A stretch of 64,000 nt of DNA from NCBI GenBank assembly GCA_000611775.1, contig KK106985.1:2094291-2158290 (forward strand), written 5' to 3'. Every line of letters begins with the position of its first letter. Position 1 is the stretch's first letter. The notes under the pieces are model-generated. The model searched no databases, was not told the DNA's origin, and worked only from the letters and a program-made list of their open reading frames with translations. Origin of the DNA: Umbilicaria muhlenbergii (taxonomy: Eukaryota; Ascomycota; Lecanoromycetes; Umbilicariales; Umbilicariaceae). Positions 1 to 10,369 of the stretch are shown in pieces. Both the position numbers and the translations under genes were made by a program.

Positions 1-1900
1 TCCCGTCCACACTTGAAGCCCAGGGACTTATCGATATACGATTTAGGGGTAAAGTCTTGAGATTGTAGGGCTGGCTAGCGCTGAGCCGTTTGCGCAAAAG
101 ATCGAGTTCTGCTGATATCTGCTGGAAGGATTGAGAGCGCTCCTGGGCATGGGGTTCTATGCCTGTCTGTAACGACTCCAATGTCGTATCTTGCTTTGTT
201 TCAGGGATCGGTTCCTTCGCTTCAGGAGCCATGTGTTGTGGATTTGAGGACATCAGCTCCGTGATGATATCTTCCATCCCAGCTCTTTTAGCGACTCGTA
301 CAAATGCCGACCAATCTTCCCCATCTGGTTCTGCGCCTTGAGCGACAACAAAACGCACGAATTGGGTCCAAGATGACTTCATCATCACAGGATCGCGAAG
401 ACGTCCGGCTGCTGTTTGAAGCGAGCGAAAAGTGTTCGCATTTGGTGAGAAACCTGTACTTTGAAAATTGTGCATAGCAAATGCTATCAGCTCCCTGTGT
501 TTTAGCCTCCCACCCATTTCAATCAACGTGTTGAAAGTAGATGGGTCTGGACTGACACCCAGAATTCCGAAAACCTCATGGTGCAGCTCCACCATCCCGA
601 AAACCTTCTTATCCATTTTTTCTTGCTCGGACTGTGCTTGAAATGGCTCTGTAATATCATTTGGGGCTAACACGCTCAGAATACCTTTGAGCAGGACGTT
701 CATGTGAGGCGTTTCAAGCCTTCCAGCTGATCCGACAAAAGCATGAATAGCGTTGAACATAGCTCCCACAATGTCCTGGCTGAAGTTGCTAGCATTCCCG
801 TTGGGCATGGCCTTGTATAGGTCTTGAAGAAGTGTTGTGAGCAATGAGCTAGGTATTACATTACCAGCTCGGCAGGCCAAGCAAAAAACTTCGTAAGCTT
901 CTTGCAGAGGCCTCTCCATGAAGAACAGCTCGATGAAACGCGAGGGAATTTGGGAAGGATGAATCCGCAGGGCAGTATCTAATGTCATGTATGCATTCCG
1001 CCAGTCGCGGTGAAGCAGGCGTGCAGTGAGAATACCTTGCAGTAGTTGCATGCTAGTCCCTGAAGTAACCATATGTTGAGCCCGATCGGGGAGGATGGCT
1101 CCTGGGGAGAGATGATATTCGTTGAATTGAATCGCAAATCTTGTGAGAGCATGCTTGTATACCGCCTCGCAATACTCAAGATCCTTGCCGTAATATGCGA
1201 GTAGTTCAATTGCCGCTCCATAGGTCCCAAGACTGATGTAATTATCATCTTGTTCGATGACCCAATTCCAGAACTCAATCCCTTTGTCGTAGTTCTTTGA
1301 TTCTTTGAAGTAACCAATTAGGTGCAGGCTGACTCTAGGATCAGGTGGAACTGCCCTATTAACAAAGTCCCGCTGAAAGCTTTCAACATGGCTCTTTAGC
1401 GCTTCTCTTTTCGATCCATCCTTTTCTGCCCTGTACCTGTAATGGAGGAGTCGAGCTATTCCTACAGTGTCTCGGGAATCGAGGAGCTTGTTCCGGACCA
1501 ATTGTGGATAATTTTCCAGGACAGCATCTAGATCGCTCTCGACGAGGCGCTCTCGAAAAATGAGTAGCTATAATATCCACTTTGTCAGCGCACATCAACC
1601 AGAACATTAATACAGTATGTGGCAGACCTCGTGAGGCACTACTTGAGCAATTCTCTGTGGCAGTATTTGCTCCGAATACCTGCTGGAGCTCCATTTCCCA
1701 CGAGGTCCCTTCAACGGTTGAGCTCTGAACGCTGACGAACGACGCTCCACTGTAGACTCAGTCTTTTTCTTTTTGGATGCTCTCGAAGCATAGGACTTCG
1801 TTGCTACAAGAGGGAGCAGCGCAGCACGGGGTGGTAGCAAAAAGTATGCGTTTGGGCACACGACACTGGCAACAGCGCGGTATTGGAGCAATCGCGACAT
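1..1900 (-). CDS. Mitochondrial PPR-like helical-repeat protein (partial, C-terminus outside window)
   Basis: Two exons are visible: 1900-1628 and 1567 to beyond position 1, joined by a 60-nt intron (1627-1568) with a GCTGAC branch site and TATAG acceptor. At least 613 residues lie in the window with no stop. The N-terminus from the ATG at 1900 is basic, hydroxylated and rich in Arg/Ser/Ala (begins MSRLLQYRAVAS), as expected for a mitochondrial presequence. The body is a run of amphipathic helices with PPR-like phrases such as PDPSTFNTLIEMGGRLK and SPNANTFRSLQTAAGRL. Proteins of this type usually bind mitochondrial RNA and control translation or processing. I do not recognise the specific orthologue. 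An in-frame ATG at 2011 would add 37 residues, but the 1900 start gives a better presequence. The gene is divergent from UTP18. Confidence 0.65.
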
Positions 1901-2146
1901 ACGACCAATCCGGAAGTATGTACTATAGTTCGTCCACTTCTTCCCACGACATGCAGTAATGTATGACACGAAAAGCCTCCCTACGCAATCTTTGAATATT
2001 CTTAAGTTCAAGCACTTCGCAATGGCTTTAAGTTATGGGGAACAGGATCCGTGCCTTGCAGGGCTCGGGATTAGCCGCCCCCTGTACGTGCAGATCAAGA
2101 AAATAAAACAAATGCGACATAAGTTCCATTGCGGCAAGAAAGCAGT
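1901..2146. promoter_or_regulatory. Shared divergent promoter region, PPR-like gene / UTP18
   Basis: These 246 bases separate the two predicted start codons of oppositely oriented genes, so both core promoters and 5' UTRs must lie here or overlap the neighbouring coding sequence. No TATA box or other element could be assigned with confidence. Confidence 0.4.
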
Positions 2147-4175
2147 ATGACACGGTTGAGATCTCGAAAACCGGCTAAGAATGCAGAGGCGACCCAGCAC
2201 CCTTCTCCACCACCTCCAGATGAGTTCTCCGGCGGCGAGGACAACCTCGATGACCTCATGGAGAAGGACGAAACAGAGGTAGAATTAGAAAAACTGGTTT
2301 TTGGGGACGATGCAGGTTTCCTTGAAGGCCTAAAGGCACACAGACAAGATGCCGCCCGTCCAGACTTTGAGCAGTTTGAAGGGGGCGAAGACGTCGATGT
2401 CGACGTTGGGGATGATGAAGGACTGGAAGGCATTGCCGATGCGGATGTAATGTTCCTATTTTCGACCACCTGAAGGAATACTCTTATGGTTAACACGTTT
2501 ACAAGCTCTTTTTCCTTGATTCCGGACCGTCTGGTGGCGCAGTTAGCCAGGACGTTGTCGCCTTACGACATTCAGACGACGTGGATGATCCATCCAGCGG
2601 CGGGAACCCGCCCGCATGGGTGGACAGCGACGATGAACGTATGATGATTTCATTGGCCTCAAATCCACGACTACGCAAGTTGCGTGTCAGTGAAGCAGAA
2701 GATCTGGTCAATGGCATGGAATACACAAAGCGTCTCCGCAGGCAATTCGAACGACTGAATCCTATTCCAGACTGGGCAAATCCATCCGCAACAAAGAGAC
2801 CTAGGAAACGGCGACGGACATCAGGTGATGCAGATAGCTCAGAGGAAAGCTCGTCTGCTGATGAGATGGCTATCGACGACGACGACCTTTCCGTCCAGCC
2901 TCTCGCCAAGCTTCTTCAGAACGCTGATAGCCTTACCCGAACCACATCCACCACCCCCTCAGGCCGCAAGCGCCTTAGGCCCGAAGTCATCGACATTCAG
3001 CGCACCAAGGACGTCGGCGGCATCCAGCCAGTGAGTCTTTATATCCTCCCCCATATCTTTTTCATGTCTCCTTTCCTTCCTTTCGCAGAGCCACCCACCC
3101 TGACTGACCATCTCTTCACCTTGAATCCAGTCGGCAATAACCTCCCTCTCATTCCACCCCACCTACCCTCTTCTACTCTCCTCCGGTCCCGCCTCGACTC
3201 TACACCTCCATCACATCTCTCCAATACCCCCAACCCCCAACCCCCTCCTCACAACTCTTCACCTTCGCTCGACGCCCCTCGACACGACAGCATTCCACCC
3301 ACCTATTGGCTCACGCATCTTCCTTTCGGGCCGCCGCCGGTACTTTCACATCTGGGACCTCCAGTCCGGGAAAGTGGAGAAAGTTTCACGTGTCTATGGC
3401 CACCAGGATGAGCAAAAAAGCATGGAGAGGTTTAAACTAAGTCCGTGCGGGCGTTGGATGGGACTTGTAGGGAGCGGCAGGAAGGGAGGTGGAGTAATCA
3501 ACGTGCTGGATGCAGGGACGTGTCAGTGGGTAGCGCAGACTAGGGTGGAAAGTCGAGGCGGAGTTGCAGATTTCGCGTGGTGGGGTGACGGGAATGGCAT
3601 GACTATTATCGGCAAAAGTGGCGAAGTCCTGGAGTGGGATGGGCGGGAGAGGAGGGTCGTTGGACGATGGGTAGATGAGGGTGCGGTCGGAACCACGGTA
3701 CTAGCGTTGGGGGCCAAGAGCGGGAGGGACGGGGTGCTGGGAGGAGATAGATGGGTTGCGGTGGGGAGTTCGAGTGGGATTGTCAATATTTATGATCGTC
3801 GAGGTTGGGGAGGCAAGGAAGGTCTGGTCACCAATCCGAAGCCGACGAGGACGTTTGATCAGTTGACGACGGCGACAAGCCATCTCGTTTTCTCCGCCGA
3901 CGGGCAGATTCTGGCCATGGGAAGTCGGTGGAAGAGAGATGCGTTGAGGTTGGGTGCGTCACATACTTTCTTCCCCACGCGCTTACTGTCCACGATTGGT
4001 CCGAGCTAACTCACGTTTGCCAGTTCATCTCCCATCATGCACCGTCTACCGCAACTGGCCCACCTCATCGACGCCGCTCGGCCGCATCACATCCGTCGCT
4101 TTCTCACCTACCTCGGAGATGCTGGCCGTCGCTAACGAGCAAGGCAAGATTCGCTTATGGGAAATCCGTAGTTAG
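2147..4175 (+). CDS. UTP18: U3 small nucleolar RNA-associated protein 18 (WD40)
   Basis: Four exons: 2147-2446, 2506-3030, 3131-3953 and 4024-4175, giving 599 residues. UTP18 belongs to the t-UTP/UTP-B part of the small-subunit processome and acts in nucleolar 18S pre-rRNA processing. The acidic N-terminus is followed by the family segment LFFLDSGPS across the first junction. A WD40 propeller follows (ITSLSFHPTYPLLLSSGPA; RRYFHIWDLQSGKVEKV; ITSVAFSPTSEMLAVANEQG), ending in KIRLWEIRS. The third exon is cut by ORF-like noise in other frames, but the splice choices above keep one continuous frame and restore family residues. Its codon use is oddly skewed: third positions are C-rich in the first 200 bases of exon 3 and G-rich afterwards. 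The length fits fungal orthologues. Confidence 0.92.
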
Positions 4176-4409
4176 CTAGCTACAAACAGCTACTGATATG
4201 GACACCGCATCTGCCAGAACCTCACCGCTCGCTCCATAAGACACCTATGTTCAGTCCCAACAACTTGTGCCTCTGCCAATGAGCTAATCACCTATATCAA
4301 ACCCTGCCAACAAAAGCTGCAATCCCTAGCTGAGCTCTGCCTTCTGTTCAAGCTCCCAAACGCCGCTTTTGTCTACCAGACACTGTAACAAATCTCACGC
4401 CAGGAGACA

Positions 4410-7400
4410 CTAAGCCCTGCCTCTCTTCCGAAGTCCGTACTCCTGCGCCTGAAGTTCCTTGATCAGTCTCATACTGTCTTCATCGTCCGGCCCTATCAAA
4501 GGCTTGGACCGCTTGTGGCTGCCCTCTCGCGCCGTCACCGCAGTCACCGCGTCTACTATCGGCGACGCGCTCTTCTCCATCGTCGCACCGCCAGCTGTAC
4601 TCGTACTTGTCCTCCTACACGTCATCGTCATCCCGTCCGCCGTACTGCTGCTTGCCCTCCTCGCGGACCCCGACTCCGGTGTATACCGCTGCACCTGTTT
4701 TGGCTGCCGTGAAGAATGTCGTGAGGATAACGTCGAGGGGGTCATGTTGGCGTGAGGGGCTGGAGGGGATCCCTCAGCATCGGTGTGTGTCGAAGCAGGT
4801 GGTGATATAAAAGACGAAGCTGGGGGTTGAGGGAATGTCTGATTGGATTCCTGGGGCTCGGGAATGAATTTAGCTTCCAACTTCAGGTCCCGCGGTGGTG
4901 ACGTTGCAACCAGCTGGACTTCGTCCTCGAAACTGTCTGTGGCCTCTATGATGGCATAATCGAGAGGCGCCTGTAGGTCGGGAGATACTATTTCGACAGC
5001 AGGATGTGATACGTCAACAGAGGTTTCTTCGGTCGAGGGTGCTGAACTTGGATGATTAATTATATTTAGTTGGACAGTTGCTTGGTCCGCAAGACCCGAG
5101 ATGCTATTGGTAGCTGGCTGCACAGAGTGATTGTGATGCTGAGAACATGATTGCTGCATGGGACCCACCATCACTGCAACCGGCGCCCGTCGCTGAGCTT
5201 CCGCAGTTGACAGAGGTGGATTTTGATAGGCGGGTTCTGCAATGTCGTCAGGCTGGACTCCTGGGAACTTCTTCGACTTCTTAAGGATTGGGCCGCCCAA
5301 ACCCTCGCCGCTGGTGTGACGACGCTTTGGGGTACCCGCTATCCTTGGCATTGCGGCTTCTCGGAGCTTGATAGGATCCTCGTTCCCGAACTCGTCATGT
5401 ATGCAGCGTCGCTGGTAATTCTTGTCAGTCCTCAGAGCTGCTGAAAGATGAGACATACACACCTTGCTTTTCCGACATTCATTACAGGCTTTACTTCTAC
5501 TTCGCCGGCTATCGGGACTTTTCGAGCCACTATGAGACTTTTCCGGTAACGCGCCGCGAGCCATCTTCTCCGAGTCGGGCAGTTCCTTCGTTCCCTCTGT
5601 TGTAGTATTTATGTTGGCGGGTCCTAGTGAAGCTGGAATATGGGCTGATGTCGATGGTTCACCTCGGACGATTTCCACATGGAGCAGTTGCTGTATGCCC
5701 TTATCCGGTCTCCCATCTTCTGGCCCGGATCCGTATTGGGAATGCCATGAAAGTTCAGAGCTGGCGCATGGCATGCTTTCGCCGACGCCTGGCAGGTCAG
5801 TTCCAGTGCTATTACCCCACCTTTGCTGCTTCATGGCCCCATTCCCAGACGACCCTTCAGGCTGTTGCCAAGAAAGAGCATTTGCAAGCGGTTGCACATT
5901 CACTGTGATTGATGGTTCGATTGGAACCCTATCTTCGGGTGCTCCAACTGGAAGCTGTGGTTGATCCCTATGCTTGCAGGCTCTCCTTCGCTTCCGGCAT
6001 GACTCGCAAGCAGGCCCTTTGCTAGCAGACCCAGCAACTCCAGCTGTAACCCTCCGCCTTTTCGATGCGCCTCCAATCTTCTCACTCACCGAGACATCGG
6101 TGCTGTTCACAGAAGACTTTCTTTTGTGTGATGTCTTGATGCTGGTGATCGGAGTGACTGGACTCATCGATCCAGAGACACCGGGACCATCTCGCTGCTT
6201 GATGCCGTTCGACGCTTCTCCTTCGTGGAAAGCTTTCACATCATCAGATGTTGCGCCTTGTTTTTGCGACTGTCTTCGAGCAGATTGCCGCTCGGGGGCC
6301 ACTCTATACGCTTGCAAAGCAGCCTCTCGATCGAGCCTCCTAACTGCGGCAGTACTTAGTCTCTTCTCAGCCGTTTCGGGGGCACCACCCTCAGGCACAT
6401 GATCTGCATAAGCCCAATGGGGTATCGGCTCGTTGCCACGCTTCCAGGCGCACCATTTCGCAAAATTCTTCACGATTTCAAGAGGCTCACCATGGCCCTT
6501 GGGTATCGAGCGTTTGACTGCGTTCCGCGTTTCCACAGTGATACCTTCTGTGATGCTACCTATCGCTATCAAGGCAGTTCTCAGCAGATACCTTGTCAAA
6601 TCTGGTAAGCCTTCAAGCTCTGCTTGCGAATAGTATCGAGCATGGTAGTTCTCTTCCCCGGGCTTCGAATCGTTACCCCAGGCATCAAAGTCGTAAAAGG
6701 AAGGCTGTTCGCGATGAAATCGTTTTCCACTCTCGAATGACTGGGAGACAGTAGGAGGCAATGGATCTTCTTCCAGATAATTCAGGGCTGTGTACCATAA
6801 AACTTTCTGGAAGTGCGGATACCGAAACTTCCTGGCTACGCCAGTGACTTTTTCAATCTGGGCAATACGTATTTGCATAGCGTAGTTCATCCTGGTCAAG
6901 AAGTTGCCTCCAATAACCAGGCTATCTTCTGGAGTCCAAACGGCGTGGATCCATCCTGCAGGGATCAACATGGTATCACCCTCGGAAAGGTCAACACGGT
7001 AACATTCTTTTGTCTGATCTGCCAGGAAGGTCCAGTTCTGCGCGGGTGACATACACCACTCTTCATACTTCTTCAGATGCTTCTCTTTTGGTGGAATGAA
7101 GAGGAAGGTCTTCTTGCCTCTCAAAATATGGTAGAAGACTGAGGAACCACCGAAATCAATGTGAAAATCCGTAAAACAGTCAGCTACAGACATTAGACAG
7201 TAGAACTGAACCTTGGGGAAGTCGGCCTTCGCTTGCAATTCGGCGGGCCAAACAGCATCCTGGAGGTCAAGGTCTCGCACGATCCGAGGCCGTCGAATAA
7301 GACGACCTAGCTTACTCTGAGATACCTCGAGGCTTATAACGTTACGCACAATCTTGCTCCCACGACTTTCGTAGTAGTCGGCCCATCGTCGCATGTTCCA

Positions 7401-9314
7401 TTTCTTGTCCTCGCCGTTTTGTGATTTGACATCAATAACCTCCACCTTTTCTTCCAGACCATACATTTCAGCGACTCTTCTCACTGTGAGATTTTGGGGT
7501 ATAACCATGTCCAGGGCATCTTGCCCGTGATCTGGGACTTCTTCATACTTGAACCAGTCATCCACAACGGATTTTCCATATACAGCGCTTCCTTCAAGCG
7601 TCCCTTCTTCGTTCCTTGACTCATTGCTCGCGGACATTGGTAAAAGGCTGGGCCGTGGGTTCCAGCTTGCAGGTATCACCACCGGTTCCTTCATTCCACT
7701 TCCCCTTTCAAAGTACTCCGATGTAACTAGCTCAGGCCGCATGCGCGGGAAAGTCTCCGGTTGGAAGGTAATAGTTCCATCTTTAATGGGTTTTATGTAA
7801 TGATGCTCAGGGTTTTCGTCGGAAGTCTTGATTACACCCTCATTCAAACCAGCATAGTCGATGGCGGTGTGGGCGCGGGCGGACTTCCGGACGTAGGTCG
7901 TAGGTCCAAGAGATGGCCTGCATTTACGACACCGGTACTTATCAACGCTACGAACCTCGCGTTCGCTCTTAAAGCCAGCACACGCGAAGTGAAACCATGC
8001 TTTGCAGCCATCGCAACTGATCCAGGAGGTGGCATCGGTCTCACTTTCCGCGTTGAGGGTATTTCGTGTAAAATTACATGCTGCACATATGGCTTGCGCG
8101 TGAGCCTGACGAGCCTTGTATTCAGCGTCGTCAATGACACCCTCAGGGCTGGGATCGGGGGTTAGACTCTCCTGATCATCGAGGTTTCTGTTTGGCGCTA
8201 TCTCCGTGGGCATGTCACTGGCGACCAATGGTATAGACCTATCCCCATCTCTTTGCGGGCTGCTGGACTCGAGGCTTGCCTCGGGAGGCTGCGGCTCGTT
8301 TTGGGGTCCAGCTTCTTCTGAATGCTGCACATCCTCTTGCTTTGGTGTGTTAGTATCTTCAGGAAGCTCCCAGAAAGCGGTACTTGGTCCACTGCAATGA
8401 ATTGGAGGCCCGGTTGGGCTAATGCGTCTATGTGCAAAAGCATGGGATTGCGGATCGTTTGATCCAACTTTTTCTCCGTCCTTAATAACCATTGACACTA
8501 TCCTGTCCTCGACATCGACTTGTTCAGATGCTGCCTTGGCTGCTAAGCTTGTATCCAGGCGATCCGGCAGATGACTAGTAGCAACTTCTTGAACATTATC
8601 CAAGAGCGGTGGCGGAGGAGTCGAATTGATACTCTGCGGACCAACTTCGCGAGTTCGCGATATTTTCTGCCTATGAATCAATCCATGATCCGTACAAGAA
8701 TCAAGGTTTTGTTGCTCCGCAGCCGTTGGCACAGATGTCGGTTCAGACGAAAAGTTCCTTGAAGGCTCCGGTTCAGGTGCGGCCAAAGCACTGTTTGGTC
8801 CGTGAGACAAGATCTGCGGCCATAAGCCAAGTAGAAGCTCAGCGTCAGAGGTTGTGATGTCGGAGGATTGTGTGTAACTTGTGATAGGTCTCGCTCCTGT
8901 ACGATATTGTTCAGGCGATGGTAGCTTCTCCGAGCGCGAGCGTTTATGCGGACGTTCCTGGTGATTCTGCTGAGGTCTCTCGGGTTCTTCCATGCGCAGA
9001 CTGGATAGTTGGGCATTGTGGGTGAGAGCCGGATTCGCATCGGTAGCAAGGGCTATTGAAGCAAGTGTGTCGATGGTAGTTCGAGTATGCGCGGATGGCT
9101 TTCGACCACGCGCAATACCGGAATTGCAAATATTCCTGCGATCCTCGATCTCGTTGTGGTGTTTTCCCTCACTCTCCCAAATCATTCCAAGCTCGTCATT
9201 ACCATTGTTCGAGAAGAAGGTAGGCGAGTTGGGTTCGACAGCATCCAGAGGGGGAGATGGGGTTCGATACCGCGGCGGAGGAAGTCCCAAACCATGTTTG
9301 AAGGATCTTGCCAT
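4410..9314 (-). CDS. JHD1: JmjC histone demethylase with PHD finger (KDM2/JHDM1 type)
   Basis: Predicted 1,617 residues. A 51-nt intron (5462-5412; GTGTGT donor, CTGAC branch, CAG acceptor) is in frame and can be overlooked. The start is placed at the ATG at 9314 (MARSFKHGLG), not the longer frame to 9467, because this N-terminus with its RTPSPP motif looks like fungal homologues. Domains: PHD finger at about 405-465 (CAAC, SCDGCKAWFHFAC, CRKC), then JmjC at about 680-850 with the Fe(II) ligands H-x-D in FHIDFGG and the distal His in PAGWIHAVW, and a Lys in RGKKTF positioned for 2-oxoglutarate. Family members remove methyl groups from histone H3 lysines, classically H3K36. The C-terminal 750 residues are low complexity except for two short CxxCRK-type cysteine motifs near 1106 and 1278. 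The second is assembled only after splicing. Confidence 0.9.
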   Translation of the reverse strand: MARSFKHGLGLPPPRYRTPSPPLDAVEPNSPTFFSNNGNDELGMIWESEGKHHNEIEDRRNICNSGIARGRKPSAHTRTTIDTLASIALATDANPALTHNAQLSSLRMEEPERPQQNHQERPHKRSRSEKLPSPEQYRTGARPITSYTQSSDITTSDAELLLGLWPQILSHGPNSALAAPEPEPSRNFSSEPTSVPTAAEQQNLDSCTDHGLIHRQKISRTREVGPQSINSTPPPPLLDNVQEVATSHLPDRLDTSLAAKAASEQVDVEDRIVSMVIKDGEKVGSNDPQSHAFAHRRISPTGPPIHCSGPSTAFWELPEDTNTPKQEDVQHSEEAGPQNEPQPPEASLESSSPQRDGDRSIPLVASDMPTEIAPNRNLDDQESLTPDPSPEGVIDDAEYKARQAHAQAICAACNFTRNTLNAESETDATSWISCDGCKAWFHFACAGFKSEREVRSVDKYRCRKCRPSLGPTTYVRKSARAHTAIDYAGLNEGVIKTSDENPEHHYIKPIKDGTITFQPETFPRMRPELVTSEYFERGSGMKEPVVIPASWNPRPSLLPMSASNESRNEEGTLEGSAVYGKSVVDDWFKYEEVPDHGQDALDMVIPQNLTVRRVAEMYGLEEKVEVIDVKSQNGEDKKWNMRRWADYYESRGSKIVRNVISLEVSQSKLGRLIRRPRIVRDLDLQDAVWPAELQAKADFPKVQFYCLMSVADCFTDFHIDFGGSSVFYHILRGKKTFLFIPPKEKHLKKYEEWCMSPAQNWTFLADQTKECYRVDLSEGDTMLIPAGWIHAVWTPEDSLVIGGNFLTRMNYAMQIRIAQIEKVTGVARKFRYPHFQKVLWYTALNYLEEDPLPPTVSQSFESGKRFHREQPSFYDFDAWGNDSKPGEENYHARYYSQAELEGLPDLTRYLLRTALIAIGSITEGITVETRNAVKRSIPKGHGEPLEIVKNFAKWCAWKRGNEPIPHWAYADHVPEGGAPETAEKRLSTAAVRRLDREAALQAYRVAPERQSARRQSQKQGATSDDVKAFHEGEASNGIKQRDGPGVSGSMSPVTPITSIKTSHKRKSSVNSTDVSVSEKIGGASKRRRVTAGVAGSASKGPACESCRKRRRACKHRDQPQLPVGAPEDRVPIEPSITVNVQPLANALSWQQPEGSSGNGAMKQQRWGNSTGTDLPGVGESMPCASSELSWHSQYGSGPEDGRPDKGIQQLLHVEIVRGEPSTSAHIPASLGPANINTTTEGTKELPDSEKMARGALPEKSHSGSKSPDSRRSRSKACNECRKSKVCMSHLSAALRTDKNYQRRCIHDEFGNEDPIKLREAAMPRIAGTPKRRHTSGEGLGGPILKKSKKFPGVQPDDIAEPAYQNPPLSTAEAQRRAPVAVMVGPMQQSCSQHHNHSVQPATNSISGLADQATVQLNIINHPSSAPSTEETSVDVSHPAVEIVSPDLQAPLDYAIIEATDSFEDEVQLVATSPPRDLKLEAKFIPEPQESNQTFPQPPASSFISPPASTHTDAEGSPPAPHANMTPSTLSSRHSSRQPKQVQRYTPESGSARRASSSTADGMTMTCRRTSTSTAGGATMEKSASPIVDAVTAVTAREGSHKRSKPLIGPDDEDSMRLIKELQAQEYGLRKRGRA

Positions 9315-10369
9315 CGTTTTGTCTCGAAGTCTTTTGGTTGATACGCGCAGCGCGGTGGGGGGAGGGGGCCTCGAAGGCGGAGGTTCAAGCGGTTCCTTGC
9401 CCACTTCCAGCCAATCTCTGTACTGCAAAACGCAAGCGATCCCGGTCGCGCATCTGATTGAAGCCAAGGCCAGACCGCAAGTTGTGAACCATGGGCGGTG
9501 GTTGTGTTTGATGGGCGATGCGGTGTTGATTGTGGGAGGGGGGTGTTCAGTACTCTCTATCTGAGTCGTTGCCGAAAACGAAGCTAGAAGCTAAACGGCT
9601 ACTTCCGCTTGAGGGGGACAATCACTCCCGAGTCACCAAACACTCTGAAGACCTACCTTACCTACTCAATACCGAAGCATCATTGCTGGACTACGATGAG
9701 GTTTTTACTATTGGTCTACATGACCTCAGGGAGATATGCTGATGCTATCTGATCCTCATAAGCGGATAACGTCCAATGGCTAATGCATCAGGCCTCTCCC
9801 TTCCCTTCGAATGCTTGGTCTACTCCACAGCTTCAGTGCTCAAGCATCATGGATTTCGATACACAAGGTGCAAAAGAGGCTATGGATTAAGACAGTATCT
9901 ACTTGGAACCAAGGATGTAGATTCAATTACCCATGTTTGCATGTCTTCGCTGCGGCTTTGTGTTAGTTCTGATATAGTAACCCTTGACATTTTCATCTCA
10001 TAGTTTTGCATTAGTCCAAATTCTTACCACATCAACTGCATATCATGTATATGTTTATGAAGCCTTTGTTGCGTTCACTATGTCTACTGCGAGCAATCAC
10101 GAGCCTCTCCGCTATCGCAAACAAGAGATCTAGTGGCCCTAAACAGTGCCAATAGGGGAACATTAGGACAACCGGGTGTGAAAAGCAAACAGCTACCCTT
10201 GCGCTATCACCATCATCACATCATCCGACCATGGCTGAGAAATCCAAAAGCCTTGCGCTGTCGAAAATTCCACTCCAATGGTGACAGACGCGTTGTGATG
10301 TGATGGACCGGCACTGGGAAGACAGTCATTAGAGGCAGTCAGAATAGTATGTTTCTAGGAATACTAACC
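9315..10369. other. Gene-free stretch between JHD1 and the repeat-peptide gene
   Basis: The left half must hold the JHD1 promoter and 5' UTR, and the right end the 3' UTR of the peptide-precursor gene. The only open frames are short and without family features. Just downstream of the peptide stop codon, GCTATCACCAT (10203-10213) and ATGGTGACAG (10277-10286) could pair imperfectly as a hairpin in the transcript tail. No RNA gene was seen. Confidence 0.5.

Noticed and set aside
9315-9467. Longer N-terminus for JHD1
   Set aside because: The extra 51 residues resemble no homologue, while the ATG at 9314 begins with family-like sequence.
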